Source: a virus. From it: DNA of 30,663 nt. Under the pieces are notes generated by a model that was not told where the DNA came from, searched no databases, and was given only the letters and a program-made list of their open reading frames with translations. This document shows, in pieces, positions 1-6,267 of the stretch (position 1 is the first letter of the stretch; the number at the start of each line of letters is the position of its first letter). The DNA lies in the IMG/VR virus record IMGVR_UViG_3300042924_003604, positions 1-30,663 of that record; one strand, 5' to 3'. The position numbers and the translations under genes were made by a program.

Positions 1-1
1 T

Positions 2-145
2 TACTACATCCCTTTCCGCCTGCAGCCGACGCTAGCGGTTGTGTTCCTGATCCTCTGCACGTTCAGCGTGCTGGGGCGTGATGAGACCCGCCTTGACCGT
101 AGCTGCACCAGCTACGCCAGCGCCGCCGCTTGTCGGAGGTTCTGA
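2..145 (+). CDS. C-terminal end of a truncated small membrane protein
   Basis: An open frame enters from the left edge and ends at TGA 143-145, giving 47 residues. It has one strongly hydrophobic stretch (about residues 11-25, LAVVFLILCTFSVLG) followed by a charged segment and a tail with two cysteines (after SVLG: SC, then AAC). The stop lies 2 nt before the ATG of the next gene, and that gene's ribosome site GGAGGT (135-140) is inside this frame, the compact arrangement seen through the rest of this + strand block. The start is outside the window. The function is unknown; a small single-span membrane protein is all that can be said. The reading is modestly secure because only codon continuity and operon spacing support it. 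Confidence 0.45.
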   Translation, partial: YYIPFRLQPTLAVVFLILCTFSVLGRDETRLDRSCTSYASAAACRRF

Positions 146-147
146 TC

Positions 148-582
148 ATGACCCCTTCCTCCTTCACCCGCGCCTACGTGGCGCATGATCTTGGCGGTGA
201 TCTCCACCGCCTCGCCCAACGTGCCGCCGTCGTTGCGGCTGCTCTCTATGTCGCCGGCCTGGCGGTTGGTGTGGTGATCCACTGGGCCAACGACTGGCTG
301 TCTGGTGATCGCCGGCCGTGGCCGGTTGCCTGGGGGGCTGCAGCGGCGCCAGACCCGTTGTCGTCGATGGTCAGTCCCGCGTGGATCATTGATGAATCAG
401 GCCGTGGCAGCTTCGTCGATCTTGCCTTTCTGTCTGTTAATGAATTGCGCACTCTTGCCAGAATACAAGGATTGCGCGTTATCGAGACTGTTCTTCATGC
501 TCGAAAAACAGGTCTTTTCCGTGAGCTTCACCTAGCCCGCAAGGCAGACATCATTGCCGCCATTCTGAACACCATCGAATGA
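148..582 (+). CDS. membrane protein with SAP/Rho-N-like C-terminal motif
   Basis: The start chosen is ATG 148, because GGAGGT at 135-140 sits 7 nt upstream; an upstream TTG at 130 is in frame but has no such site. The product is 144 residues. A hydrophobic segment near residues 26-46 (AAVVAAALYVAGLAVGVVIHW) should be one membrane span. The C-terminal 45 residues contain LSVNELRTLARIQGL, a variable insert, then RKADIIAAIL, the pattern of SAP or Rho N-terminal domains (helix, turn, helix ending in K-x-x-I/L), which bind nucleic acid. Such domains are common at the ends of phage and cyanobacterial small proteins. A membrane-tethered nucleic-acid-binding protein is an inference from this combination. 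The stop overlaps the next start by ATGA. Confidence 0.7.
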   Translation: MTPSSFTRAYVAHDLGGDLHRLAQRAAVVAAALYVAGLAVGVVIHWANDWLSGDRRPWPVAWGAAAAPDPLSSMVSPAWIIDESGRGSFVDLAFLSVNELRTLARIQGLRVIETVLHARKTGLFRELHLARKADIIAAILNTIE

Positions 583-758
583 CCCACCCCGTAACGCACC
601 AAACGCGGCGACAGGCGTACCTGGAATGGCTCTACCGCCAGGCGGGCCGCGATGACCCCCGCCATCCTGCCCATGGCCTGTATACCGGCCTGTTGCAGCT
701 CCGCTGTGCAGAGCTAATTGACTTTGACCAACGTGTAGCCCTTGGAGATGTTCAATGA
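579..758 (+). CDS. 59-residue hypothetical protein
   Basis: This small frame fills the gap between two better supported genes exactly: its ATG (579-581) overlaps the upstream stop as ATGA, and its TGA (756-758) overlaps the downstream ATG (755) the same way. The product begins MTHPVTHQTRRQAYLEWLY and is basic at the N-terminus and acidic at the C-terminus, with one cysteine and no membrane span. There is no convincing ribosome site of its own, so translation probably depends on coupling. I recognise no family. The double ATGA overlap is the main reason for calling it a gene. Confidence 0.6.
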   Translation: MTHPVTHQTRRQAYLEWLYRQAGRDDPRHPAHGLYTGLLQLRCAELIDFDQRVALGDVQ

Positions 759-967
759 CCGAAGACGAAAAGAAAGCCCTGCTACTTGCGGGGAAGATGG
801 CTGCCGAAGTGCGTTTGCTTGTTGGTGGTGGTGACATGTTTGGTTGGCACCACGAGCCTTGCACAATAGAAAACCTTGGGCCAAGGGTAGGTGCTGTCAG
901 GAATGCCCTTGATGCCTATGACGACCACATCCTGCAAATGACCCGGAGTAAAAATGCCTCTCGCTGA
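755..967 (+). CDS. 70-residue hypothetical protein upstream of dCTP deaminase
   Basis: ATG 755 is preceded by GGAG at 744-747. The product, starting MTEDEKKALLLAGKMA, is predicted mostly helical, with a glycine turn (VGGGDMFGWHHEPC) in the middle and a second helix (VRNALDAYDDHILQM). It overlaps the deaminase gene by 14 nt, and that gene's GGAG (945-948) lies inside its 3' end, so the two are probably co-translated. No family is recognised. The single Cys and three His are not arranged as an obvious metal site. Confidence 0.6.
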   Translation: MTEDEKKALLLAGKMAAEVRLLVGGGDMFGWHHEPCTIENLGPRVGAVRNALDAYDDHILQMTRSKNASR

Positions 968-1463
968 TTTCCAGATCACCAACCTTGCCCTCGCCGGCAT
1001 GGTGGAGCCGTTTGAGCCTGAGCTAGTCAACCCCGCGTCGCTGGATGTGCGGCTGGGTGATTCGATTTTGATCGAGTCGGTGGTAGGTGACGCAATGGTC
1101 CCCTACCCACTGTCGAATCACACCGCAACCAGCCCTTACCTGCTATCGCCTGGTCAGTTCGTGCTGGCCCACACAGCGGCCTGGCTGGCCATTCCGCCGA
1201 GCCTGGCGGCCGGTTTCGCGCTCAAATCCAGCCGCGCCCGGGAGGGCCTACAACACCTACTGGCGGGCTGGATTGATCCCGGCTTCAAGGGAGTGCTGAC
1301 CCTGGAGCTGAAGAACGTCCGGCAGCTGCAGCCGGTGCCGATCTGGCCCGGTATGCGGATCGGCCAGCTGGTGTTTTACCCGATGAATGCCCGCCCGCGC
1401 CGCAGCTATGCGGAGACTGGGCGGTACCAGGGGGATACCACTGTCCAGCAATCAAGGGGCTGA
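954..1463 (+). CDS. dcd: dCTP deaminase (Dcd/dUTPase superfamily)
   Basis: A 169-residue protein of the trimeric dUTPase/dCTP deaminase fold, which converts dCTP to dUTP (and in bifunctional members on to dUMP), feeding dTMP synthesis. The signatures are in order: VNPASLDVRLG near residue 25; the phosphate-binding loop KSSRAREGL; AGWIDPGFKG; TLEL with the catalytic glutamate; GMRIGQLVF; and a short C-terminal YQGD tail that would close over the nucleotide. The length matches the family (about 170-190). The AGWIDPGFKG form resembles bifunctional deaminase/dUTPase enzymes more than E. coli Dcd, but the usual Thr before this motif is Leu (HLLAG). ATG 954 has GGAG at 945-948. Nucleotide-pool enzymes are typical phage early genes. 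Confidence 0.88.
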   Translation: MPLADFQITNLALAGMVEPFEPELVNPASLDVRLGDSILIESVVGDAMVPYPLSNHTATSPYLLSPGQFVLAHTAAWLAIPPSLAAGFALKSSRAREGLQHLLAGWIDPGFKGVLTLELKNVRQLQPVPIWPGMRIGQLVFYPMNARPRRSYAETGRYQGDTTVQQSRG

Positions 1464-1465
1464 TC

Positions 1466-1576
1466 ATGGTGTCTTCATGGTTGCTGGCGCTGCTGCTGTC
1501 AAGCGCTGTGGGCTGGCTGCTGGGGCAGGTGCTGCCGCCGATGGTGGATGAAGAGGAAAATACCGATGGCTGGTGA
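1466..1576 (+). CDS. 36-residue single-span membrane peptide
   Basis: A tiny frame starting MVSSWLLALLLSSAVGWLLG begins 2 nt after the deaminase stop and ends inside the following gene's start region. Residues 4-25 are a hydrophobic helix; the remaining C-terminus is acidic (VDEEENTDGW). The size and layout recall phage membrane micropeptides or signal-anchor peptides. Support is its position in a tight operon and the clean hydrophobic/acidic split; there is no strong ribosome site. The function is unknown. Confidence 0.45.
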   Translation: MVSSWLLALLLSSAVGWLLGQVLPPMVDEEENTDGW

Positions 1577-2159
1577 ACGGTGGACAGCGGAGGAGCAGGA
1601 ATGCTTCGAGTCGCTGTGCGGCGACATGCCTTGGCCGATGGTTGTTGCCTCCATGCACCACGAGGCATCGCGTTACGGCTGGCCGCGGCGAGAAGAATCG
1701 GCATTGAAGCGCAAGGCGGAATGTGATGGCATCCAGGTGTCGAGCGTCGGTGAATGGGTGCGCCCAAAGCTGATTGCCGACACGCTGAAGATTAGCTCTA
1801 ACACTGTGGTGCGATGGATCAAGGCGAACAGATTGCCAGCGCGACGGTTCTACAACGTGCCGTACGTGTCTCGGAAATCACTACGTGAGTTTGCCAATCG
1901 TGAACCGCATGTATTCGCCGGGTTGCCGGTGCCGGATCTGGTGCAGCTGTTGAGTGATCAGCGGTTGGCCGAGAAGCTGACGGATTACCCGGTAAGAATG
2001 CGGCGATTCTGCTCGCCGGTGGTGTGCGTGACGACTGGCCGAAGGTTTGAGAGCATCGCTGCAGCGGCAAAGGACGCAGGCGTGACGAAGCAGCGATTAC
2101 GAGATGCGATCCGCGAACGGCAACGCGCTGGCGGGAAGCTGTGGCGCCGCGAGATGTAA
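1566..2159 (+). CDS. DNA-binding protein: SANT-like, HTH and NUMOD1-like segments
   Basis: The start is placed at ATG 1566 (197 residues), with a purine stretch GAAGAGG about 10 nt upstream; an in-frame ATG at 1548 would add six basic residues. Three parts can be seen. Residues about 4-50 start RWTAEEQECFESL and resemble a Myb/SANT-type tryptophan-cluster helix bundle. Residues about 70-105 contain LIADTLKISSNTVVRWIKA then RLPARRF, a helix-turn-helix of the excisionase/MerR-like kind. The last 45 residues (CVTTGRRFESIAAAAKDAG, then a helix and a final KLWRRE) match the pattern of NUMOD1-like DNA-binding modules found in homing endonucleases and phage regulators. No nuclease motif is present. 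It is the best candidate for a transcription regulator in the left block. Confidence 0.65.
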   Translation: MAGERWTAEEQECFESLCGDMPWPMVVASMHHEASRYGWPRREESALKRKAECDGIQVSSVGEWVRPKLIADTLKISSNTVVRWIKANRLPARRFYNVPYVSRKSLREFANREPHVFAGLPVPDLVQLLSDQRLAEKLTDYPVRMRRFCSPVVCVTTGRRFESIAAAAKDAGVTKQRLRDAIRERQRAGGKLWRREM

Positions 2160-2175
2160 CGAATCTCCCACCCGC

Positions 2176-2204
2176 CGGCCATCCCGTAACGGATGCTCTA
2201 TACT
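2176..2204 (+). promoter_or_regulatory. candidate promoter (-10 TATACT) before the second + strand gene group
   Basis: The 78-nt gap 2160-2237 is one of the few real gaps in the + strand block. It holds TATACT at 2199-2204, a good -10 match placed to start RNA near 2211, ahead of the ATG at 2238. There is no recognisable -35 hexamer 17 nt upstream (CGGCCA), so it would need an activator or a non-standard sigma factor. The call is weak. Confidence 0.25.
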
Positions 2205-2237
2205 GGCAGCGGTTCCCCAATCCCCAACGACAAACCC

Positions 2238-2828
2238 ATGGAACAGTTCAAGGCTTCAGATGAAGACTGGCGGCAAATCGGGGTCAGGGCAAAGAATTAC
2301 TCCAGCGCCGAAGTATCACGCGCCGTTCTTGAACTCCGCGACCGCGTGGCGGCGCTGGAGGCGAAGCAAGCACCCGGGGAATCCCCGGCGACTGCCCCGG
2401 CTGCCCCGGTTGTGGCGGTGCCATCGGACGAGGAATTGTGGGAGCTGCAGTTAGAAGCAAAGAAGCGTGTAAGACCGCTTACGCCGTGGGTGCTGTGGAG
2501 GCCAAGATGGGACGGACATGAAGCCCTGGTTGCCGCTCACCGCGCCCTATACGACAGAGGAGCAGGCGACGGCTACGAGCAGGGCCTGGCCGCCGGCCGC
2601 GCCGAGCAGCAGGCAGCACCCGAGGAATCCTCGGCAGCTCAGTCGGACCCCGAGCCCGAGCCCAGCCCGTCCCCGGCGCCGGGGCTGGTGGAGGTGGTGC
2701 TGGATGCTATGGGCGAGGGCACAGAAGTGGAAGCCCGCGCCGCAATCCTCGCGGTGGCCAGATGGCTGCGCAGCGAGGGCCACTCCTACTATGTCGCCGC
2801 CGAGCTGGAGCGGGAGGCCAACCGATGA
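2238..2828 (+). CDS. helical phage accessory protein with proline-rich linker
   Basis: The start is set at ATG 2238 (MEQFKASDEDW, 196 residues) rather than in-frame ATG 2193, because 2193 lies upstream of the candidate promoter start point and would add 15 atypical residues. The protein opens with an acidic helical segment, then a predicted coiled coil (SRAVLELRDRVAALEAK), an Ala/Pro linker, a region starting SDEELWELQLEAKKR, a Gln/Ala stretch, an acidic Pro-Glu linker (DPEPEPSPSPAP) and a C-terminal helical domain (ARAAILAVARWLRSEGHS). This modular, low-complexity make-up is common in small cyanophage-type accessory proteins; I recognise no enzymatic motif. It overlaps the zinc-ribbon gene by ATGA. 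Confidence 0.65.
   Translation: MEQFKASDEDWRQIGVRAKNYSSAEVSRAVLELRDRVAALEAKQAPGESPATAPAAPVVAVPSDEELWELQLEAKKRVRPLTPWVLWRPRWDGHEALVAAHRALYDRGAGDGYEQGLAAGRAEQQAAPEESSAAQSDPEPEPSPSPAPGLVEVVLDAMGEGTEVEARAAILAVARWLRSEGHSYYVAAELEREANR
2813..2828 (+). repeat. 16-bp direct repeat, left copy
   Basis: GGAGGCCAACCGATGA occurs here and again at 2992-3007. Each copy contains the ribosome site (GGAGG), the stop codon of the upstream gene and the ATG of the next, so the pair brackets the zinc-ribbon gene. Confidence 0.9.
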
Positions 2829-3007
2829 ACATCGGTTACGACAGTTTCACCGGAAAGCCGATTGATCGATTGTCTGATCTTTTACCTCGGCGCACTGACC
2901 AAATCTGTGACGATTGTGGCACCTATCTGATCGATCGTTGCGGTCGCTGTGGCGCCCCTGTTTGTTGCCCACGCTGCTGCGCTGAAGACGCGGAGGCCAA
3001 CCGATGA
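2825..3007 (+). CDS. 60-residue zinc-ribbon protein
   Basis: ATG 2825 overlaps the previous stop (ATGA) with GGAGG 8 nt upstream. The product carries two close Cys pairs plus a Cys-rich end: CDDC, CGRC and CCPRCC, a treble-clef or zinc-ribbon arrangement able to hold one or two zinc ions. Family members of this size usually bind nucleic acid or protein. The gene looks poorer in G+C than its neighbours (the 2860-2900 stretch is visibly A/T-rich) and is bracketed by the 16-bp repeats, which suggests it was acquired as a unit. The last residues (EANR) repeat those of the upstream protein because of the repeated junction. Confidence 0.65.
   Translation: MNIGYDSFTGKPIDRLSDLLPRRTDQICDDCGTYLIDRCGRCGAPVCCPRCCAEDAEANR
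2992..3007 (+). repeat. 16-bp direct repeat, right copy
   Basis: A perfect second copy of the junction sequence at 2813-2828, supplying the ribosome site and start/stop overlap for the sulfotransferase-like gene. Confidence 0.9.
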
Positions 3008-3588
3008 TCATTCACCCTCAATTCGTCTACGTCCATTTCCCCAAGACCGGCGGGATGAAAATGCGTGACCTCCTGGCCACCATCCCCGGCGCCGAGGAGG
3101 TCGCCAGCCACCACCACGATTCGATCGAAGCCCGCATCGAGCGGGACCCCGGCTTCCGGGTTGGCGATCGGACGGTGGTCGTAGGGTTCCGCCGGCTGCC
3201 CAGCTGGCTCCACAGCCGCTATTCCTTCGAGCGGCAACGGTCGCCGCACCTGCCCCATGATCCACAGCGGCTCGCTGAGGGCTGGTTCCTGGAGGCCGAT
3301 GGGCAGGAAGGCTTCGCCGACTTCTACGCCCGCCAGTGGGCCAGCCCCTGGCTGGTGGAGAACCATCGGGTTCTATTCGTGAGGCAGGAGCACTTCGCGG
3401 CCGACTTCATGGCGGCCTTCGGGGAGCATCTGCCGGAAGGCTGGCAGGGTGATCTATCCGCCCGCACCAACCGGAGCGAGCATGACGACGAGGCAGCGGC
3501 CGTGATCAGATCCAACACGGATCAGATTTACGAGAGGTGCACGTATTGGGCGCACCTTGAAGACAACCTTTACAGGACACCACGATGA
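3004..3588 (+). CDS. sulfotransferase-like P-loop protein
   Basis: The 194-residue product begins with beta-strand FVYVHFPKTGG and helix MKMRDLL: the F-P-K-T-G-G loop (residues 12-17) is the 5'-phosphosulfate-binding loop of the PAPS-dependent sulfotransferase superfamily, which moves sulfate to sugars, lipids or proteins. A second block near residues 59-76 (GFRRLPSWLHSRY) fits the 3'-phosphate-binding motif (R-x-P-x2-x-x-S-R-Y). The length is short compared with typical 220-300-residue enzymes, but the strand-loop-helix core is complete. ATG 3004 overlaps the upstream stop, with GGAGG 8 nt before. In a phage this could modify host surface sugars or virion proteins; that role is inferred. Confidence 0.72.
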   Translation: MIIHPQFVYVHFPKTGGMKMRDLLATIPGAEEVASHHHDSIEARIERDPGFRVGDRTVVVGFRRLPSWLHSRYSFERQRSPHLPHDPQRLAEGWFLEADGQEGFADFYARQWASPWLVENHRVLFVRQEHFAADFMAAFGEHLPEGWQGDLSARTNRSEHDDEAAAVIRSNTDQIYERCTYWAHLEDNLYRTPR

Positions 3589-3884
3589 CCACCCCGCCCC
3601 TTTCCGCCGCCGCTCAGGCGGTGCTGGATGCCACTGAACAGGTTCCAGTGCCCCATGGGCAGGCCTTCCCGCTGATTCGCTTAGAGATCGCCGCCGCCAT
3701 CTGCGCCCTGGTGGAGGCGACCGTGCCGGAAAATCCGCGCAGATACGAGACCTTCGCCAATGAGATGGTCCGACTGAACCGTATGGGCATCCGCGCCGAC
3801 ATGCTCGCCATCGCCGCCGAGCTGGCCGGCGGGGCGGGCCAGCACACCACCCAACCCACGGAGATAACCAATGAGCACGCCTGA
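3585..3884 (+). CDS. 99-residue helical hypothetical protein
   Basis: ATG 3585 overlaps the preceding stop (ATGA), with AGGA shortly before. The protein is Ala-rich and helical: LSAAAQAVLDAT at the start, then EIAAAICALVEATV, and near the end ADMLAIAAELAG. The hydrophobic repeats suit packing helices, not membrane spans. Small proteins of the AAQAVLDA type recur in phage accessory regions, but I cannot name a function. Its 3' end overlaps the next gene by 14 nt and contains that gene's GGAG (3860-3863). Confidence 0.6.
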   Translation: MTTPPLSAAAQAVLDATEQVPVPHGQAFPLIRLEIAAAICALVEATVPENPRRYETFANEMVRLNRMGIRADMLAIAAELAGGAGQHTTQPTEITNEHA

Positions 3885-4623
3885 CCCCACCCTCACCCCC
3901 ACACCTACCGCGCCCGACTGGAAGGCGTTGTGCGCTGATTTGCTAGCTCAATGCGATGCCGGCGAAATGGCTCCCGTGGAAGCCCTGGAGGACATCCGCG
4001 CCGCCCTGACCACCCCTCCGGCCCCACCTCTGGAGCCCCGCGGCTGCCCGACGCCTGGCGCCTGCAGCTGCCCTGCCGGGGCGATCGTGCCGCCGGAGCT
4101 GATTCGGGCGCTGCAGGTGGCGGAGGAAGCACTGGCGGACATCGGCGACGCAGAGCGCGAATCCGGCGACGATCTGGCGTGGGCCGAGCGTCGCGCCGCC
4201 CAAGAGTTGCCCCGCATCCGCCACGCGCTGCGGACATGGCGCGATCACGCCACCCCGCCGGCCGCCACCCGCGAGGCGGGGCCGCTGCCGCAGGCGCCGA
4301 CAGACGAAGACCTGGACGATCTTTGCGCCGAGTTCTCCTTCCTCACTGATGACGAAGAATCTCGTGACTTGCTGATTGAGATGTTCCGCGCCGTGCTTGC
4401 CCGCTGGGGCGGCGCTGCGGTGCCGGTGGCTGTAAGTGAGCGGCTGCCAGGGACGGAGGATCTGGATGCGGCAAATCGGTGCTGGTGGTTCGCAGAGTCG
4501 CACGAGGGTCGTGATACGGCTCCAAGCTGGGGGTACACCTGGCGCAGCGACGACGACACCCACTGGCTGCCCCACTGGGCGCTGCCGGTGCCCGCCGCCG
4601 CCGCGGGGGAGGTGCAGCCATGA
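3871..4623 (+). CDS. accessory protein with DUF551-like C-terminal domain
   Basis: A 250-residue acidic protein. The first third has a short helix containing DWKALCADLLAQCDAG and a Pro-rich linker with three nearby Cys (GCPTPGACSC). The middle is helical (LIRALQVAEEALADIGDAE). The last 60 residues run from SERLPGTEDLDAANRCWWF to THWLPHWALPVP, the layout of DUF551-type domains (S-x-R-L-P ... D-x-x-x-R-C-W-W-F ... T-H-W-L-P), common in phages and prophages and of unknown biochemical role. DWKALCADLL-type starts resemble picocyanobacterial phage proteins I remember, one of the reasons for the host inference. The start ATG 3871 has GGAG at 3860-3863. Confidence 0.65.
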   Translation: MSTPDPTLTPTPTAPDWKALCADLLAQCDAGEMAPVEALEDIRAALTTPPAPPLEPRGCPTPGACSCPAGAIVPPELIRALQVAEEALADIGDAERESGDDLAWAERRAAQELPRIRHALRTWRDHATPPAATREAGPLPQAPTDEDLDDLCAEFSFLTDDEESRDLLIEMFRAVLARWGGAAVPVAVSERLPGTEDLDAANRCWWFAESHEGRDTAPSWGYTWRSDDDTHWLPHWALPVPAAAAGEVQP

Positions 4624-4790
4624 CCCCCACCGAAATCGCTGCCGCCATGGTCGCCGCCTATCTCGACCGCTGCGACCGCATCGGCCCGCTTGAGGACCCG
4701 GAGCCTGAGTGCCTCGCCGCTGCCCTGCGCGCCCTGCCGCCGGGTGCGGATCTGTCGGCCGTGATTGATGCGCTGGAGGCGATGGGATGA
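4620..4790 (+). CDS. 56-residue hypothetical protein
   Basis: The ATG at 4620 overlaps the upstream stop (ATGA) and has GGAGG about 10 nt before; the TGA (4788-4790) overlaps the next ATG. The product starts MTPTEIAAAMVAAYLDRC and ends in a helix (LSAVIDALEAMG). It is acidic and helical, with two cysteines. The function is unknown. The ribosome site and double overlap make the gene credible despite its size. Confidence 0.62.
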   Translation: MTPTEIAAAMVAAYLDRCDRIGPLEDPEPECLAAALRALPPGADLSAVIDALEAMG

Positions 4791-5353
4791 GCGACCCAAA
4801 GACCCGCCCGATCCTGTTCTCGGGCCTCATGGTCCGCGCAATCCTGGAAGGGCGGAAGACGCAGACCAGACGGACTGTCAATCCCAAATGGGTATGCGTT
4901 GACTGGCACTGGGAATATGTCAGCGTCGGTGATCGTTGCCATACTCACGCATCACATGCGTACGGCATCCCCGGCGACCGCCTATGGGTGCGGGAGACGT
5001 GGGCTGCCCCACACGCCTACGACGCGCACAAGCCCCGAGAAATACCGCCCAATGGCTGCAGCATTCACTATGCCGCCACTGAAGAGCGCGGCGGCCTGTT
5101 GTGGCGCCCGTCGATCTTCATGCCCCGATGGGCAAGCCGCATCACGCTGGAGATCACCGACGTTCGGGTAGAGCGGCTGCAGCAGATCAGCGATGCCGAT
5201 TCCTTGGCTGAGGGCTGTTCTGCTGCCGACATGAAGCACGGTGATTCGCTGGTCAGCGTGTACGCGAGGCTTTGGGAGAGCATCAACGGCGCCGGTTCAT
5301 GGGCCACCAACCCATGGGTCTGGGTCGTGTCGTTTCGGAGGGTGGAGGCATGA
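4787..5353 (+). CDS. ASCH-like phage protein
   Basis: The 188-residue product matches a widespread phage and prophage family. It opens with RPILFSGLMVRAILEGRKTQ followed by TRR, then PGDRLWVRETWA, a SIHYAA block, RPSIFMPRWASRI, ITDVRVERLQQIS, and finally NPWVWVVSF. The F-x-x-x-M-x-x-A-I-x-x-G-x-K-T-x-T-R-R opening is the hallmark of ASCH-type beta-barrels, a fold linked to RNA binding. Some databases call such proteins morphogenetic, on weak grounds. No catalytic claim can be made from the sequence. The ATG overlaps the previous stop, with GGAGG upstream in LEAMG codons. Confidence 0.8.
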   Translation: MSDPKTRPILFSGLMVRAILEGRKTQTRRTVNPKWVCVDWHWEYVSVGDRCHTHASHAYGIPGDRLWVRETWAAPHAYDAHKPREIPPNGCSIHYAATEERGGLLWRPSIFMPRWASRITLEITDVRVERLQQISDADSLAEGCSAADMKHGDSLVSVYARLWESINGAGSWATNPWVWVVSFRRVEA

Positions 5354-5580
5354 TCCCCGCCCCCGTCTCCTGGTTCGCCATGGGTGCTGTGTTCGGGCTG
5401 GTGCTGTGCGGCTGGCCCTGGCATCCCCGGTTCAGCCGCTACCAGCCCCGCCGCCGCCGATCCGTGCCGCCTTCCCCGCCGCGTGATCCACAGCCCCGCC
5501 CGAGCGGCCCGGGCCCCGTGTTGCCCGTCCTCCCCGCCCCTCCTCGACCGCGCCCCAGGCGCCGCCAGACATGGCGTTGA
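5350..5580 (+). CDS. 76-residue membrane protein with Pro/Arg-rich tail
   Basis: ATG 5350 overlaps the ASCH-like stop by ATGA. Residues 7-23 (SWFAMGAVFGLVLCGWP) form one hydrophobic helix; the rest is a proline- and arginine-rich tail (RRRRSVPPSPPRDPQPRP and on). The tail should be disordered and, being basic, lies on the cytoplasmic side or binds nucleic acid. The function is unknown. The extreme Pro/Arg content partly reflects the high GC of the region, so confidence rests on the start overlap and the clean membrane segment. Confidence 0.5.
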   Translation: MIPAPVSWFAMGAVFGLVLCGWPWHPRFSRYQPRRRRSVPPSPPRDPQPRPSGPGPVLPVLPAPPRPRPRRRQTWR

Positions 5581-5810
5581 CGCCTGCCGAACGCACCCGC
5601 CGGTATCGGCTCCGCAAAGCGGGGGAGCTCCCACCAGCCCCCGGCCGGTGGTGCGCGACGCCCGGTTGCCCGAACCGCAGCCACGGCAACCACGGGCCCC
5701 TGTGCTCGCGGTGCTGGCTGAAGTTCACGCCTGAGGGCAGAGAACAGCGGGCCGAGTGGGCCCGGCAACAACGCCGCCGGCAACGTGATCGCGATGGCCC
5801 CGGCCGATAG
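5571..5810 (+). CDS. 79-residue basic protein with possible zinc finger
   Basis: The ATG at 5571 lies in the last codons of the preceding gene (10-nt overlap). The product starts with a helix (TPAERTRRYRLRKAG) often seen at the N-terminus of small phage DNA-binding proteins. It then has C-x4-C (CATPGC), a His-containing turn (RSHGNHGP) and C-x2-C (CSRC), a plausible zinc site, and ends in a strongly basic helix (EWARQQRRRQRDR). Nucleic-acid binding is a reasonable inference. No ribosome site is evident, so translation is probably coupled. Confidence 0.55.
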   Translation: MALTPAERTRRYRLRKAGELPPAPGRWCATPGCPNRSHGNHGPLCSRCWLKFTPEGREQRAEWARQQRRRQRDRDGPGR

Positions 5811-5955
5811 ACTCCCAGCGGGTGTCCGGTCAGCCCCTAACCGCAAGGCGGGGCGTCGCCGCTGGCTGTTGGGGTCACCGGAAGGAACCGAAGCCGGGCA
5901 CCCCCCTACGACCCACAACCGGCCATCTGATCGCAACAGGTGGCCTACCATCAAC

Positions 5956-6267
5956 ATGCGGGGAGGTCCCGCATCCCATCCCAACGAAACATTGTCACAA
6001 CCACATCTACGCCCGCGGTTTTCCTGCGTCGGGCGAATCCATAGCCTCACGATCGATAACGGCTTCGCTACCTGGAAGCTCCAGGAACCACGCAATGGTG
6101 AGCCGTTTGATTTCAGGTTGAAGACCACCAGTCCCGACGTTCTGGAGCAGCTGGCCACCATTGCGGATGGTGCGCTGGTTGGTGTGATCGCGTCGTTGGA
6201 TCGAGCATCGGCACCAGGTGAGCCGTACACGGTGACGCGGTTGGAGGTGCTGAGCCGTGACCGTTGA
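5956..6267 (+). CDS. 103-residue beta-rich hypothetical protein
   Basis: The open frame extends back to 5785, but residues before ATG 5956 are low-complexity and overlap the preceding gene, so 5956 is preferred; AGGTGG at 5939-5944 is a weak ribosome site. From about residue 20 the sequence alternates like a small beta-barrel (FSCVGRIHSLTIDNGFATW, then KLQE, FDFRLKTT, GALVGVIASLD, YTVTRLEVLS). An OB-like nucleic-acid-binding fold is possible but not shown. The 145 nt between 5811 and 5955 hold no gene I can support. The 3' end carries GGAGGT (6244-6249), the ribosome site of the next gene. Confidence 0.5.
   Translation: MRGGPASHPNETLSQPHLRPRFSCVGRIHSLTIDNGFATWKLQEPRNGEPFDFRLKTTSPDVLEQLATIADGALVGVIASLDRASAPGEPYTVTRLEVLSRDR

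Noticed and set aside
3943-4887. A 314-residue - strand frame opposite the DUF551-like gene
   Set aside because: Arg/Gly/Pro-rich shadow; the + strand has ATGA overlaps, ribosome sites and a recognisable C-terminal domain.
5808-5813. TAGACT as a -10 promoter element upstream of 5956
   Set aside because: There is no -35 match, the spacing to the gene is long, and the similarity to the 2199-2204 element is too short to rely on.
5785-5955. Extended N-terminus of the 5956-6267 gene
   Set aside because: Low-complexity residues overlapping the preceding gene; no ribosome site at 5785.
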